64,000 bases of DNA from Cladocopium goreaui (Eukaryota; Sar; Dinophyceae; Suessiales; Symbiodiniaceae). The stretch spans positions 248,001 through 312,000 of the forward strand of contig CAMXCT020006633.1 of assembly GCA_947184155.2 (NCBI GenBank), given 5' to 3'. Positions 14,201 through 23,598 of the stretch are shown here, in pieces. The number at the start of each line of letters is the position of its first letter. The stretch's first letter is position 1. Made by a program: the position numbers and the translations under genes. The notes under the pieces were generated by a model. That model searched no databases. It was not told the DNA's origin and was given only the letters and a program-made list of their open reading frames with translations.

Positions 14201-17200
14201 ATGTTCACCAGGAGTACAAGGTTTTGACACACTGCCATATATATATATATATATTATGTATATATGTTTATGTTTACCAATAATCGTACGATTTTCTGCC
14301 TGACTTTTTCAGGAACTAATTCTGGGACCCAACATGTAGATCTGTTGAAAGTTGCATCGACTTTCGTCTACCGACTTGCATGCAACAACAAAGTATTGGT
14401 AGACACATGCCTGAGTATCAGCATATGTAAATACATGCATACATGCATACATGCATGCATGTGTATTAAGGCACACTGTGCCGCACACATGTGTATTTGT
14501 TTCAACTGAAGGTGCCATTCAATTTGTGTATATTTGTGTTTCTGTCAGGCCATGAAAACTTAAGCTCGGCCAATATTGATCTTTTTTCGGGTTGGAAAGA
14601 GCGGCAACCACCAGCTTTATCAGCAGCAAGGTGTCGTGGATGAGATCCACCAACTTCTTTGCGCCAAGAGCAAGAGGGAACTGGGCGACATGTTGGCCTG
14701 GATCCCCAGTTTTTGTCCCCAGTTGGCCCCAAATCTGCAGCGCCAAATGTGGTGGTTAAATCGCCAGTTAAAACAATGACTGGTGACTGGTTGTTACAAA
14801 TAGCTAACAAATTGTTACATAACTAAGTACATATAACCACCATACTGCAGGAGATGACATATCTGGTTGGTGGTGACTGGAACATGCGAAATATTTTCCC
14901 CAATAATTAGTTGGGATGATGATCCAATCTGACGAACTCATATTTTTCAGGGGGGTAGGTATACCACCAATTAGATGGTATAGTACCCATGACTGGGAAT
15001 GGTAAACATACCACCTGTAAAAATGGTGATGACTGGGGGATGGTTTATTGTTTTACCCACATGATTCCTGAATGCAGATGGGCTACCTTCCGTGCGAAAA
15101 TACCACAATTAAAATGCATGCCCCCGCTTTTTGTTGAAACATGCCAATGACTGTCACCATTTGTCACCGTGTTCATTGCAAAGGTCATGTTCCCTTCCTT
15201 GGTCGAGTCTAGCTGTTTGCTCCTCATACTTGTGTAATTTATCCGTTAAATTATTGGGCACAATCAAACTACATCCATCCTATTTGCGCATGGTCTTATA
15301 AGTTTATACTGTAATAGCAACAATTGGCAATATCAGCCCTTTTCATGGAATCCTATTTGTCCATGGCAGTTGCTTATAAAACTACGATTGGCACATCACC
15401 GTGTATCGTCACAGTTCGGTTTCAGGGAAAACTTGTGAACATATCTACTGACTCGCACTCGCTGTGCTCAGGTTGAAATCAACGATAGCTTGAAGGCCAG
15501 AAGCAGCAGTGGGAGTTGCGCATGGCAAAAAACATTGCCATTTCCGGACCTGATTAGATTGGATTATCCACATCTAACAACTGCAGAATATTGCACGCTA
15601 TTGCACAACTATTTATTTAAGAAGCGCTTCACTCAAGATCGGTATGACGCATGGGTTCGCATTGCTTCGCTGTCCTCAAAGCTACATCTTTCTGGATGTC
15701 TAATGAGTTTGGTTCAAAAGCCCCGTGCTACGATGATGATGGGATGACATGCTCACGACATGTATAATTATATAAACATATGCGCCAGAAATCATCAAGC
15801 ATGTTTGCACGTCTATCTATTGAATTATATAGGTCCATGCAAACCCTATATAATCACTGGCCACTTATGTTGGGGTCCAGATATCCGTGAAACCCAATAC
15901 TTTGGGTCGTGACCATTTTTGAAGCCCACTTTCTTGCCACTTTCCTGTGTAGCTTGTGTCTGAATCTTATTGATCAAAATCCTTTCAATTCCACGTATTT
16001 TAATTCGGGGGAGGACAAAAAAAAAAGGTGTTCGTTGGTTCACAACTCCCTTCCAGCCCTACAAGCGTCATTATTGGTCATTATCCAATATTTCCCTAGT
16101 GATTGTCATTATTGCTGGATTTTGCTGGTTCAAATCCACATTTTGCCGCCCTGGTGCCTGGTGGTCCGAAGCGGTGCTCAGGCTTCGCCTGCCGGCATGG
16201 ACACCCAATTCTTCGAAGCGGTGGCCACAAAGATCCCGTGCCTCGGTCGAGGGGCGCTATGGCTTGATATGATGTATAGAATGATGTACCCTCTGGTAAT
16301 TTAACATAGCCATTGAAAATGGTGATTTATAGTTGATTTTCCCATTAAACATGGTGGTTTTCCATAGCTATGTTAGTTTACCAGAGGGTATATCTGGGTA
16401 AATTATAACGACCTCACTGCGACCTCACTGGAAATCATGGTTAGTAGGAGGAATCATCCCCAAATGGCAGGGACCGCAAGAAGTTGGTGGCCTTAATTCA
16501 GGTTAGTGAAATATTTTAATTTACCCATATGTATATATATATATACATATAATATATATATATATGGATTTTTATGATATTATATATATATATGTTTAAA
16601 TGTATTAGAATTATATGGTTTTATATTTTATATTGTATATAGATTTGCACCGGCTTATAAAGATTAGTATAGATTCTAGATTCTAGATCAATTAGTTGTT
16701 GATAAGTTGGGCGCATTACGGTAAACATCACCACTGGGTCTTACCGTTCCTGGTGGAAGGGATACCCTCGTCGAGGGATAGCCATAATTGAAAGTTTGGG
16801 TGTTTAAAAGCCGTTCCGCAGATCAAAGACAATCATACCCTCTGGTAAACTAACGTAACTATGGAAAATCACCATTTTTAATGGGAAAATCCACTATAAA
16901 TGGCCATTTTCAATAGCTATTTTAAATTACCAGAGGGTACATTTCAGTAAGATTTTTTATTGGTGACAATTGAAATCTAATGAGAACTTGTTTTTTTGCC
17001 CGTGAACTTGTAGTACTTGCAGTAGTTGTAGTACTTGCAGTAGTTGTAGTACTTGTAATACGTGTAGTGAGTGGGGTTCAGCATGTTGGGTGCGTTACCT
17101 TTTGCACCTCAAGTTTTTCGTTAAAGGTTTGATAAGAGAAAGAGAAAGAGAAAGAGAAGAGAGAGAGAGAGAGGAAGAGGAAGAGGAAGAGGAAGAGAAA

Positions 17201-17696
17201 GAGAAAGAGAAAGGAAGAAAAACATAAAGAAAGCGATCCTTATTCTTTTGGGAAAGGTTTGGGCTTTGAACTTGGCAATTGCTTTTGGGAAAGTCCTTCC
17301 TTTCTTCTCTTGGCTGCAGGAGCAGCTCTGGAAAAGTCTGCTGCAATTGTGAACCCTGGGAACAGACCTACTAAAGTGAATTGGACCCTCTTATGATCCA
17401 GTGCCTTGAAAAATTGTGGAAAAGTTGCTAGTACTTGTTCTTTAATAAGGGTTTAATAAGCCATCTGTTTTGTTTGGGAACAGCAGACCACCATTTTTTC
17501 CAGAAAAGTGTTAAGTGTTTTTGTTCACACAAATATGTTTTTGACAAAAAAATGTTTGCCAAAAAATGTTGCCACAATAGTGAAATTTTCAATCTAATCG
17601 TGGGTTCTGAATAAGTTGTTTTTTTAGCAACAATAGCGAACCTAGCTGTTAATCAGGATGCAACGTTAAGGTTACATAAATGGGATAGATAAATAT

Positions 17697-17729
<33 letters not shown>

Positions 17730-18391
17730 TAGATAGATATATAGTTGAAAATTGGGATAGTCCACAATGATATTCAATGGATTGGTTTAAGGGAAGATCT
17801 TAATCGCAAACCAGGATTCTTAGCAGTAATGATAGGGATTTCCTTTTTTTCCATCATCCAATTCTGGGATTGATTTCTAGAAATTGAACACTATCTCAAG
17901 AAGGGCTGGCGAAGGTCCGTCATTTGTCAGTCTCCAAAGGTCTCTTCTGATCACTCAGCTCAGATGATTACCGCTCATTTTTTTGACCCCAGATGGTTTG
18001 ACAAATTAAGCGCCTCGAACTGATTGTTTTCTACAGTGGAGGGCCAACTGTGTCACCCAAATTGCACCAGAACCCGGTCTTTAAGATATGTTTTAAAATG
18101 TGTTTTACTACTGAAATAGTATAGACTCATAATGTTGGGGCACCTTGCATTGTGAACAACACCCAGGTCGTCATCATCATGGTGGTCGTCATCATCATCA
18201 TCATCATCATCTTCAATGATCACACGTCAACTACATTTGAATTATTTTGCTGCTTAAGCCCCTGTTTCTGATAATGCTGAACTCCCACATTTCTGGTGAA
18301 TTTCCCCATTTTGGGGTCCCCAAAGTCGCCCATCTTTTCCTCGGCACAGGCTCTACGTTGCACGTGCTGAAGTCGACCACTGGCATGACAG
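1375..18391 (+). CDS. CACTIN: Cactin homologue, multi-exon gene (N-terminal and middle region)
   Basis: Cactin is a conserved nuclear, spliceosome-associated protein needed for correct splicing in animals, plants and yeast. I identify it from an ordered series of exons that follow the family collinearly: FGDNTLTQKFVW (family: NPFGD...FxW), a Lys/Glu-rich helix, KEEKFHLDNAK, RPLDLVAKALM, EDIMDEV...HRDFW, VVDEIHQLL...KRELGDM, MDTQFFEAV and VARAEVDHWHD (family: KARA..KEIH). This spans the part called Cactin_mid. Exons are 4381-4495, 6705-6787, 7673-7744, 8470-8564, 10279-10339, 11682-11752, 12455-12552, 13614-13688, 13995-14060, 14600-14695, 15472-15495, 16182-16231 and 18350-18391. Reading frame is kept across most junctions, using GT, GC and GA donors. 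The C-terminal Cactin domain (ending near YRYRR in other species) was not found downstream, so the gene is incomplete, very divergent, or continues in exons I cannot see. The start at 1375 is tentative. Confidence 0.8.
1442..1552. repeat. Small inverted-repeat element, TACCCTCTGG family
   Basis: tagcctctggttatg ... cagtttaccagagggta, just downstream of the proposed first Cactin exon. A weaker relative is at 2022-2137, and a half element ends at about 1061. Confidence 0.7.
2409..2492 (+). CDS. Exon-like open segment, unknown
   Basis: After an acceptor-like atgcag, one frame is open until a TAG at 2493 and ends AQLLRGEELE. The segment is GC-richer than its surroundings and could be an N-terminal Cactin exon or part of another gene. 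Only base composition and the splice-like border support it. Confidence 0.2.
2706..4380. other. Intron-like stretch without a recognised gene
   Basis: AT-rich sequence with no convincing exon. It contains one copy of the GGTTGGTGGT small inverted-repeat family at about 3258-3371. Otherwise I see nothing functional. Confidence 0.4.
4381..4495 (+). CDS. CACTIN: Cactin exon with the FGDN motif
   Basis: Begins after a TAG acceptor (4378-4380, also an in-frame stop, so the exon cannot start earlier) and ends at the GT donor gtggg. It reads KRPLFPDPWLATGAARFGDN and then TLTQKFVWKKKNEYLQAA. The FGDNxLxxxFVWxKK pattern matches the NPFGD...F.W.K segment at the start of the conserved part of Cactin. 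It leaves one base, completed by GG at 6705. Confidence 0.75.
4996..6480. other. Intron-like stretch with a fold-back element and AT/CA microsatellites
   Basis: Holds TA and CA microsatellites at 5011-5235 and a large fold-back (5269-5539, listed separately). From about 5560 to 6480 the sequence is AT-rich with no open frames of note and none of the small repeat families. I see nothing else in it. Confidence 0.4.
5269..5539. repeat. Fold-back element with long imperfect arms
   Basis: The left arm (about 5269-5350) and right arm (about 5460-5539) are near reverse complements. Both carry tgtacttag, gcattctgc, the palindromic GAATGCATTC steps and a doubled AAGATCC, in opposite orientation. The loop is about 110 bp. 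This looks like a fold-back or MITE-type element; no clear target duplication was identified. Confidence 0.6.
6705..6787 (+). CDS. CACTIN: Cactin exon, charged helix start
   Basis: Starts after AAAAG and completes the Gly codon left open at 4495. It reads GLAPGLYRPSSKEQEVTKME then SKIREIQQ. Family members have a Lys/Arg/Glu-rich helix here (...ERNKRIQEDNRLELQKVK...). The only workable donor is GC (gctgga) at 6788, which gives phase 0 and a clean join to VKKRRDERE at 7673. Confidence 0.7.
7673..7744 (+). CDS. CACTIN: Cactin exon, coiled-coil segment
   Basis: Exactly 24 codons between ..cag and |gtgcca: VKKRRDEREVERQLLEQQRL EHDK. It matches the Lys/Arg/Glu/Gln-rich coiled coil of the family (KVKQLR..REREK..REQELE in animals). 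Both borders are canonical. Confidence 0.75.
8470..8564 (+). CDS. CACTIN: Cactin exon, WLxKEEKFHLDNAK segment
   Basis: Begins GAG after CCAAAG. It reads ELHDEEYGEWLTKEEKFHLD then NAKAELVLKGD and part of Trp. It matches the family segment W..QEDNFHLQQAK. The frame continues into 10279 only if the donor is GA (gatggt) at 8565, leaving TG that is completed by G. Confidence 0.75.
10279..10339 (+). CDS. CACTIN: Cactin exon, PLDLVAKAL segment
   Basis: Starts after GCGGAG; an in-frame stop at 10250-10252 excludes an earlier start. It reads PLDLVAKALMIAEGEHFEAR and ends at a GT donor. It matches the invariant PIDLLAK segment of Cactin proteins (RDGRAKPIDLLAKYI in animals). Confidence 0.75.
10444..11170 (+). 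mobile_element. 5'-truncated LINE (non-LTR retrotransposon) fragment
   Basis: An open frame of 196 codons from 10489 to 11079 (stop), extendable upstream to about 10450 (TTYLGHHITRSMN), has the C-terminal organisation of non-LTR reverse transcriptases: TTYLG, a Trp/Lys-rich thumb, VYQAVIQNKMIYGLETVHL (compare Y...VLPxLxYGSETW) and the tail motif RRVGAPRQQW. The catalytic YADD region is absent. The 3' end has an AATAAT-rich tail (11123-11165), typical of target-primed insertion. It lies in the same orientation as the host Cactin gene, inside an intron, and is a dead copy. Confidence 0.75.
11412..11526. repeat. Small inverted-repeat element, GGTTGGTGGT family
   Basis: Ends read actGGTTGGTGGTttgg and accACCAACCAga, with an internal inverted segment (agttgggaatg / catcccaact). 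Other copies are at 3258, 14863, 30001, 40097 and 63390. Confidence 0.65.
11682..11752 (+). CDS. CACTIN: Cactin exon, EMTILDKPPH segment
   Basis: Starts after CCCAG and reads EMTILDKPPHQLFVNMNIDE VHG. It aligns with the weakly conserved stretch between the PIDLL motif and the EDLLEDI helix of Cactin. The 3' border is uncertain: GT at 11753 or GC at 11749. The GC choice fits the phase of the next exon better. Confidence 0.65.
12455..12552 (+). CDS. CACTIN: Cactin exon, EDIMDEV...HRDFWQ
   Basis: Reads AKVEDIMDEV then NTFVRIDAQHRDFWQ to the GT donor gtgctc. It matches MEDLLEDIQVYMELE...DFW of animal Cactin. The exact start is uncertain (12455, 12464 or 12484); an in-frame stop at 12448-12450 sets the limit. 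Confidence 0.75.
12970..13088. repeat. Small inverted-repeat element, TACCCTCTGG family
   Basis: Ends taccctctggtt and accagagggt flank an AT-rich palindromic body containing the internal pair gccatggaaaat / attttccatggc. This is the most abundant family in the window. A decayed relative follows at about 13216-13412. Confidence 0.75.
13614..13688 (+). CDS. CACTIN: Cactin exon following the DFWQ motif
   Basis: Exactly 25 codons from TTTTAG| to |gtggct: AMRYIANDSYEGKRREKAGD LCYPQ. Joined after HRDFWQ it aligns with FWRDMTTITEDEI..LRKLE of animal Cactin, in phase 0 at both ends. Confidence 0.7.
13820..13915. repeat. TA-rich microsatellite tract
   Basis: Runs of TATATA with an interposed CACACGCACACACA. 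Similar TA tracts are scattered through the introns. Confidence 0.8.
13995..14060 (+). CDS. CACTIN: Probable Cactin exon, Gly/Ala-rich
   Basis: 22 codons between ACAG| and |gttgac, phase 0 at both ends: AGRSKAGAAISGLGPGVAEG AE. The family has a variable linker at this position. It is accepted because phase and position fit; the sequence itself is not diagnostic. A second open frame (PGGQRRVLPSVDLDLELLKA) exists in the same segment. Confidence 0.45.
14135..14237. repeat. Dispersed ~105-bp repeat (copy 1 of 2)
   Basis: From tatggatcaatacct to ttttgacacactgccat, nearly identical to 63737-63843. The body between is AT-rich. It lies in an intron of the Cactin gene. Confidence 0.7.
14600..14695 (+). 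CDS. CACTIN: Cactin exon, VVDEIHQLL...KRELGDM
   Basis: Reads SGNHQLYQQQG then VVDEIHQLLCAKSKRELGDM and L. It matches the family segment SSDVQSVFKGKTYNQLQVI (animal) and EADVKGLLEGKTHVELEAL (plant). The start could be 14600, 14615, 14624 or 14627, all in phase 0. A GC donor (gcctgg) at 14696 gives phase 0 and joins cleanly to VEIND. Confidence 0.7.
14863..15064. repeat. Two adjacent small repeats in an intron
   Basis: A GGTTGGTGGT-family element (14863-14974) is followed by a copy of the repeat ending in gttttacccacatga (about 14988-15064). The latter also occurs at 31330-31443 and 60496-60604. The leading segment actaagtacatataac is shared with 11326, so the first repeat may be part of a larger unit. 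Confidence 0.6.
15472..15495 (+). CDS. CACTIN: Cactin micro-exon (VEINDSLK)
   Basis: Eight codons after CTCAG|, ending at a GC donor (gccaga). With its neighbours it gives GDML-VEINDSLK-ASPAGMDTQFF, which matches the length and pattern of QVIFQGIEGKIRAGG..MGYW in animal Cactin. Reading past 15495 in frame would insert extra Ser residues and lose phase with 16182. Confidence 0.6.
16182..16231 (+). CDS. CACTIN: Cactin exon, MDTQFFEAV
   Basis: Starts after CTCAG| and reads ASPAGMDTQFFEAVAT plus two bases. It matches MDMGYWESLL (animal) and VEYWEAVLKRL (plant). A GA donor (gatccc) at 16232 leaves AA, completed to Lys by the G at 18350. Confidence 0.7.
16287..16390. repeat. Small inverted-repeat element, TACCCTCTGG family
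   Basis: Near-perfect ends, taccctctggtaatttaac and gttagtttaccagagggta, with the internal pair catagccat...atagctatg. It is immediately followed by another element at 16395. Confidence 0.8.
16395..16527. repeat. Small element, TGGGTAAATTATAACG family
   Basis: Ends tgggtaaattataa and ttttaatttaccca are inverted. The body contains cgacctcactg and aatcatccccaaatgg. Copies at 32358-32463 and 43734-43842 keep the same order. Confidence 0.75.
16836..16939. repeat. Small inverted-repeat element, TACCCTCTGG family
   Basis: Ends taccctctggtaaactaac and taaattaccagagggta; an intact-looking copy. Confidence 0.8.
17010..17220. repeat. Short tandem repeats in an intron
   Basis: At 17010-17068 a ~21-bp unit (tagtacttgcagtagttg) repeats. 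At 17137-17215 there is a purine tract of gagaaa, gaga and ggaaga units. The rest of the intron (16940-18340) also has a GATA/GACA tract (17690-17742) and a CAT tract (18173-18212), with no recognisable gene. Confidence 0.75.
18350..18391 (+). CDS. CACTIN: Cactin exon, LYVARAEVDHWHD
   Basis: After CACAG|, the G completes a Lys codon and the exon reads LYVARAEVDHWHD plus AG before a GT donor. It matches YKARACLKEIHA (plant) and MARARLRERHQD (animal). This is the last exon I can assign to Cactin. Confidence 0.7.
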
Positions 18392-18456
18392 GTGGGTTGC
18401 GGGAAGGGTGGAGACCTTGAGGATGACGATCATTTTGTTTGTAATTATATAGGATA

Positions 18457-18562
18457 TAAGCTCTGGTTATTTAACATAGCCATGGAAAATGGCACCTTTA
18501 TAGATGATTTACCTATCAAACATTGTGATTTTCCATGGCTATGTTTAAATAACCAGATGGTA
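18457..18562. repeat. Small inverted-repeat element, TACCCTCTGG family (left end decayed)
   Basis: The left end reads taagctctggttatttaac and the right end gtttaaataaccagatggta, with the internal gccatggaaaat / attttccatggc pair kept. Confidence 0.65.
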
Positions 18563-18751
18563 CACATTATGTATTCACTGTTGGTTTAGTTACTCAATGT
18601 TACTTGTCTTTGTGCATTTTTTGCGTGCATGTACTAGCACACAGTGTTATAATAATTTACATATGCCATATGTGTATACACTAATATGCTACATTCCTTT
18701 TTGCATAGAATATGCACGTTCTGGCAGAAGATATTTGAAGGGCAACCATGG

Positions 18752-18789
18752 ACGAGCAAAATTTCAACGGGATGTTCACCTGGGAAAAT
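18752..18789 (+). CDS. Exon-like segment, unknown (ATMDEQNFNGMFTWEN)
   Basis: Starting after TTTGAAG|, the leading G would complete the AG left at 18391. The frame reads ATMDEQNFNGMFTWEN before a GT donor (gtagtg). It could be the next Cactin exon (a linker) or something else; no family match. Confidence 0.25.
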
Positions 18790-19499
18790 GGTAGTGGGGT
18801 GTTCCATGCAGATTTGTCCGCATGGAGGGCGTATACAAACTGTTTATATAACGACTATATATGTATATAACTTGGATAAGCACATGTCGCAAAAGAATTG
18901 CAAAAGAAAGGTTAGATATGATGGAATTGCGCCAACCAGTTTATGGAGAGTAATTGGGACATTGAAATGGGGGTATAATTGGATATTCATGGGTGTATAA
19001 TGGGATATGTAATCAGCTTGATATGAATTTTCTGTTTGTGTGTGAAAACTCTGAATATACGCACAATTTTTGGCAAATTGATTTCCGAAGATGATGAGTA
19101 CCAGTGATTTTAGGGATTGTCCCAAATTTTCGGACAAAGGCAGCTGGATGTTTTGACTTCAACATCTTAGTGTATACTATACTGACCATTGCATACTATA
19201 TGATTTTCTTAAAGACCCAGATGCCCCACATTCTGGATAGGTCGCCGCTTGCCTTTCCATTATACATGCCACAAGGCTCCAAATTTTTGAGTCATGTGGG
19301 TTGATAGCCTTCAGGTGAATCCTGCATGAACCTCTGATGTTTTCCGCCTTTTGGCTGGGCTCAAGAATGTGCATATAGAATTGCCTGGCGGTCCATTTGA
19401 CGGAAGGTGCCGGCGCTAAAAGCGGAAAAGCGGGGGGATTCAGTGGCAAGAACAGTCATTTGGGTATGTTCCCAAAGCGGGTACTCCATGCCCAAAGTC

Positions 19500-19560
19500 T
19501 CTCCCTCCCTCCCTCTCCCTCCCTCTCTCTCTCTCTCTCTCTCTGTGTCTCTCTCCCCCT
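19500..19560. repeat. CT/CCCT microsatellite
   Basis: Pyrimidine tract of ctccctcc and ctctctct units in an intron-like stretch. Confidence 0.85.
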
Positions 19561-19636
19561 GTATGTATGTGTGATAGGTTAGTCATCATATACGCTATCC
19601 AATGGCCATGTTGGGGGTAACTATACCTTATTTCAG

Positions 19637-19690
19637 GTGCACCCGAATACTATGGGAGATGCCATCCTACCCTCGCTGTTGACTCCAGAG
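19637..19690 (+). CDS. Exon-like segment, unknown (ILPSLLTPE)
   Basis: Bounded by TTTCAG| and |gtcagt, phase 0: VHPNTMGDAILPSLLTPE. Animal Cactin has ...GRYSPRLLTAHE at the corresponding place, a weak resemblance. A second frame (APEYYGRCHPTLAVDS) is also open, so the assignment is tentative. Confidence 0.3.
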
Positions 19691-19989
19691 GTCAGTTGCA
19701 TCATTGCAGTTTTCTTCACTCCCAAATTGAACGTCGAACTCTTATATATTTATGGCCATATTCATCAGGAGCATGTAAAATACCGTTATAAGTATTTCAG
19801 ACCTCATTTTCCGAGCATGACAGGACACTTTGGTCAGAGTCAGACACATGGAACGGCTTGCAAATTACCTCAAAAGACCATGAACTCCCTGAAGTCAAAG
19901 AACATCAAGTCGGGCAATCTGTGCATCACGGTCAATTCTGCAGGGACGGAGTGCTATGATGTTTTGAGCATGAGAGAGAAATGATTGCC

Positions 19990-20084
19990 ATTGGATTGGT
20001 TTAAGGGAAAATCTACAGGAAACCATGGTTTTTGCCATCAAATATAGGGTGTTCCTGTAAAATGTCCCTTACACCAATCCAATG
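19990..20084. repeat. Small inverted-repeat element, GGATTGGTTTAAGGG family
   Basis: Ends ggattggtttaaggg and cccttacaccaatcc are inverted, with acaggaa / ttcctgt inside. Relatives are at 42861, 58248 (right part lost) and 60663. Confidence 0.7.
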
Positions 20085-20299
20085 AGATTGACTGGACCCA
20101 CAAGCGAGACCCACAAGCAGTTTACCTTGAGCACAGAAGACGTGAGGAACATCCAGGCTGATGGGCCGATCTCCAAGACACGGTGCCTTTTGGTACTACT
20201 TGGAGGACCATCTCACTTGTCCTGTAGTTGGTTAATAACCCTGGCGAGGAAGTCCTCAAACTGAGGTTGTCCATAGTTGGGTAATCGCCCTGGAACCTG

Positions 20300-20829
20300 A
20301 TGGTCATTTCAGAGCATTTCAGAGCATTTCAGCATGCCTTTCCTGGCTCCTTGTCCCCCAAACAACATCGGCCTGAAAATAGGGCACCACAAGATCTCAC
20401 AGTTGATTGTCATGTTCCCATTAACATTGCCGTAAATCAAGGTCTTTTTTCAACCATTTCTGGACCAACAAAACTGATATTGTTAGTTATCAGTTCTCTC
20501 ACATCATAGGTATCCCCATTGTATCCCACTATATATCCCCACATATAAGCTGGTTGGTTTGAGCCTCATATGTTTATATCCACAATCATATCTATGTTTT
20601 TGTGGTTGAAATGTCGATGCGTTCAGGCAAGAATATCTCATCATATCGAAGTATATTCGAGTGTATCCCATTATTCCACTATATCCAATGATCATCACTT
20701 ATCAACTTATCAATACAAATCAGTATATCCAATAGTGCCATCGTATTCCATGATATCTTTTACTAAAAAAAAAAACAAACATCCCCAGGCGGCCATCCCC
20801 ACATCATCCCACCATATCCCAAGATCCAG
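20300..20829. other. AT-rich stretch without a recognised gene
   Basis: Rich in tatccca and ccatatcc words, especially 20515-20820, giving a loose short repeat. No exon is supported. Confidence 0.4.
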
Positions 20830-20908
20830 GCCATCTGCAAGCGCCACCGTCGGGGATCGACTGGGAGGCGATGAGCGACCAATGGATGTTCATCGCCACA
20901 GAGCCGGT
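20830..20908 (+). CDS. Exon-like GC-rich segment, unknown
   Basis: After ATCCAG|, two frames stay open. One reads APPSGIDWEAMSDQWMFIAT EP to a GT donor (gtgcca). The other reads SASATVGDRLGGDERPMDVH. High GC against an AT-rich background suggests a real exon, but I recognise no family. Confidence 0.35.
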
Positions 20909-20909
20909 G

Positions 20910-22130
20910 CCAATGTGGCCTGCTTTTCCTCCGGCAACCGTGCCATGGACGGCCGAAGGAAGGGGCGGGCTAGCACCACGATCCACGGAATCCACTGGGA
21001 ATCCGAAAACAAAAATCCACGTTTCCTTCGTTTTGGCAAATCCAAGACTGATGGTACATTGTACAGAAAAATGATCACAATACATGGTATATACTGGTTG
21101 ATGGCTTCAAACCATATTTATGTTCAACCCTATTTGAGATTTAATGGCATGGCAACTGATCATATCAACTTGTGGTTCAGTATGTTCAGTTCTTTGTAAT
21201 TGACAGATCAAGATCTGATTATATATGCACCCTGTGTACATCATGAGTTGAGACCAAATGACAGACATGTACAAACATTTTTTTTCGTCAGGGAGTGACA
21301 CCACCAGCCAGTTGTTGACTATATCCAAATTATACCGCCATTGTTGCTTAACACCTAATTTTCCCGTGCTTAATTGAGTCCCCATGAACTTGGCACAATA
21401 TGATGGCGTTTTATTTTCAATGTTGGGGGTCATTATATCAGACCTAGGCTAGGGAACCATTTTAGCATTGACTCTTCGACATGTCGATGCCAAAAAAGAG
21501 TAGAGAGATACCCATATGACAAGATTATCGCAAAACTGATTTAGTCTTGCTTCGCCTTGGCCTTTCTGAGGTTGCCCCAAAACCTTCATAACCGATAGGG
21601 GACGACCCTATACCGATACAGTAATTACACCATTTGTGATACCTGAAGGAGTACTGAAATCTTCGATAGGGGGCGACCTTAATTTGCACAAGGCATTAAA
21701 TCTTATCATTTTTTTCCGCTACTCATATCATGGTACATGATTGTGCCTGTGTTTTTTGTCTGAACATAGGGCACCCCCAAATTTAATATTTGATTTTATC
21801 ATATTCTCATTGAAAGTGTCATAGTATGTCCTGTTTTGAGAGACCACCATACGATCTCCCATGAGTTTTCAACTGGAGCCCAAGATTGCTGAATCACCAC
21901 AATGTGCGTATCCGTGTGTATTTGTGGTGTTTGTTCGCATACTGGATAAATAGATGGATAGATCGATAGATGATGGAATTAGATGGATGGGGATGGAGAT
22001 GGAACTTGATATGGACATACCAGTAATTATATTGGAATATGGATGAATGAATATCTAAATCCAACTGCACATGGAGTTTCATGTGTATCATGCAAGTGAC
22101 CATGTGTTTTTGGAACGTGCCGTTCCCAGG
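20910..22130. other. Intron-like stretch without a recognised gene
   Basis: The first ~100 bases remain GC-rich and could extend the exon before it. The remainder is AT-rich with no repeat family seen and nothing I can name. Confidence 0.35.
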
Positions 22131-22131
22131 C

Positions 22132-22241
22132 AAAAGGACAAGAGTTCATGGGACAGCATGATCCGAGCTGGCATCAATGGCTGGCTCCGTTGGACAATGC
22201 ATCCCGCAGATACCAGATGGGACCAGGGACGAGAAAACCAG
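22132..22241 (+). CDS. Exon-like segment, unknown (Trp/Gln-rich)
   Basis: Bounded by TTCCCAG| and |gtggtt. Phase 0 reads AKGQEFMGQHDPSWHQWLAP then LDNASRRYQMGPGTRKP. Another frame (DKSSWDSMIRAGINGWLRWT) is also open. Likely an exon from composition and borders; no family match. Confidence 0.4.
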
Positions 22242-22715
22242 GTGGTTTTTTCTCAGTGATATGGCACTGATATGGTTTGGACCACATTTTTTAACCACCT
22301 AAAACAGTGGATGTCAGTTTGATAAGTTAGTGATGGATTATGTTTAGTTAAATGGAGAGTAGTATTGGGGCGTACCCCGGTATGTCAAAGACATCAGAAT
22401 TAAGCTGTAAAATGATGCAGGAACACCCCGAGAACGAGGTACGCATCGCATGTAACGCATTTAGCTATTAAAAACAGTGCGGCGTTGGAAAATGAGGTCA
22501 GACCCCAAAAACGCTAGGGGACTGGAGAACAAGATAGGAACACCCCGCCAGTTGCATTATGTACCATTATGAAATACCTTTGTTACATTGTACCAAATAT
22601 CGTCCGCGGCTCAAATGATGGTTAGTTGATGGTTGCTTGTTTTTTTGGTTGGTGGTATTGCATGGATTGTTGTGTATGTAAAATGGGCAGGGAGGTATTT
22701 TGCATGGCTTAGGTA

Positions 22716-22750
22716 GAACACGGGCTGGCAGACTTGGGGAATGCCTACGA
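22716..22750 (+). CDS. Possible exon (GLADLGNAY)
   Basis: One frame reads HGLADLGNAYDK. ADLGNA resembles kinase subdomain VII (DLG variants such as IADLGNA), and a kinase C-lobe exon lies downstream at 34643. The distance is large and the catalytic-loop motif was not found, so this is speculative. Confidence 0.15.
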
Positions 22751-23598
22751 TAAGCACCACTCCTTTGAAATTTCAATTAGCGTGATATTGTTGAAAGTTC
22801 ATGAGCATGTGGTTGCCATATGTAGGCTATTCTTAGGCAATTTGAGACTAGCCATGTGCGGCTCCTATGCCAAGCCCATTTGCCAACGAGGTATGGATTC
22901 CCTCCTACATTGCTTATGGCTTAGTCGATACCATGGCCCCTTTGTATGGAGTGATGGCTCCTAAGGGGAGCCTTGGAGAAAAGGATTCACGTCCGGTCGT
23001 GGCTCTGCATTTTGGATGATTTTCTTGTTTGACCCCAAATTAGTCCCCCTAAATGGTCCCAAATATGTGGAAGTTTCTGAGGGGTGTTTAGTATTAGGGG
23101 GTGGGATTATTCATTGTTTCTCAACCATGCTTAAGATGATTGGTTTGGCATGACTAATAGTTTTGGGATGGATTAAAACATATTAAAAGCACCAACTAGT
23201 TTTGGTTTTCCCTCCAAGTTCGTTGCAATCAGGCCCCTGAATTTTCGGATGGATGCAGTAGCAAAGGCATCATTTGTGAGGCCGGTTTTTCGGGTTTCAA
23301 GCGAAATCATTGGCGGGGGTGTATATAGGCGGAACTATCATTGCAAATATTGCAATTAGCCACGATTAAAACATATTGAAGACCGTGGGAGCATGTGCAA
23401 CGGTCAGTTTCAATGGTCTTAGTCTTCTTTTGAGGGGCCTCTACGTGAAGGCCCAACCCTTGAGTTTTTCAAACAGAGGTTTCCGTTGGTACCCCAGCAT
23501 GGTAATGGAAACAACATCAAACAACAAGTTTTCATAGGAGAAACATTTCCAAATTACATCAATTTACTATGCATGGGCAAATTGTCTATGGGCACCAG

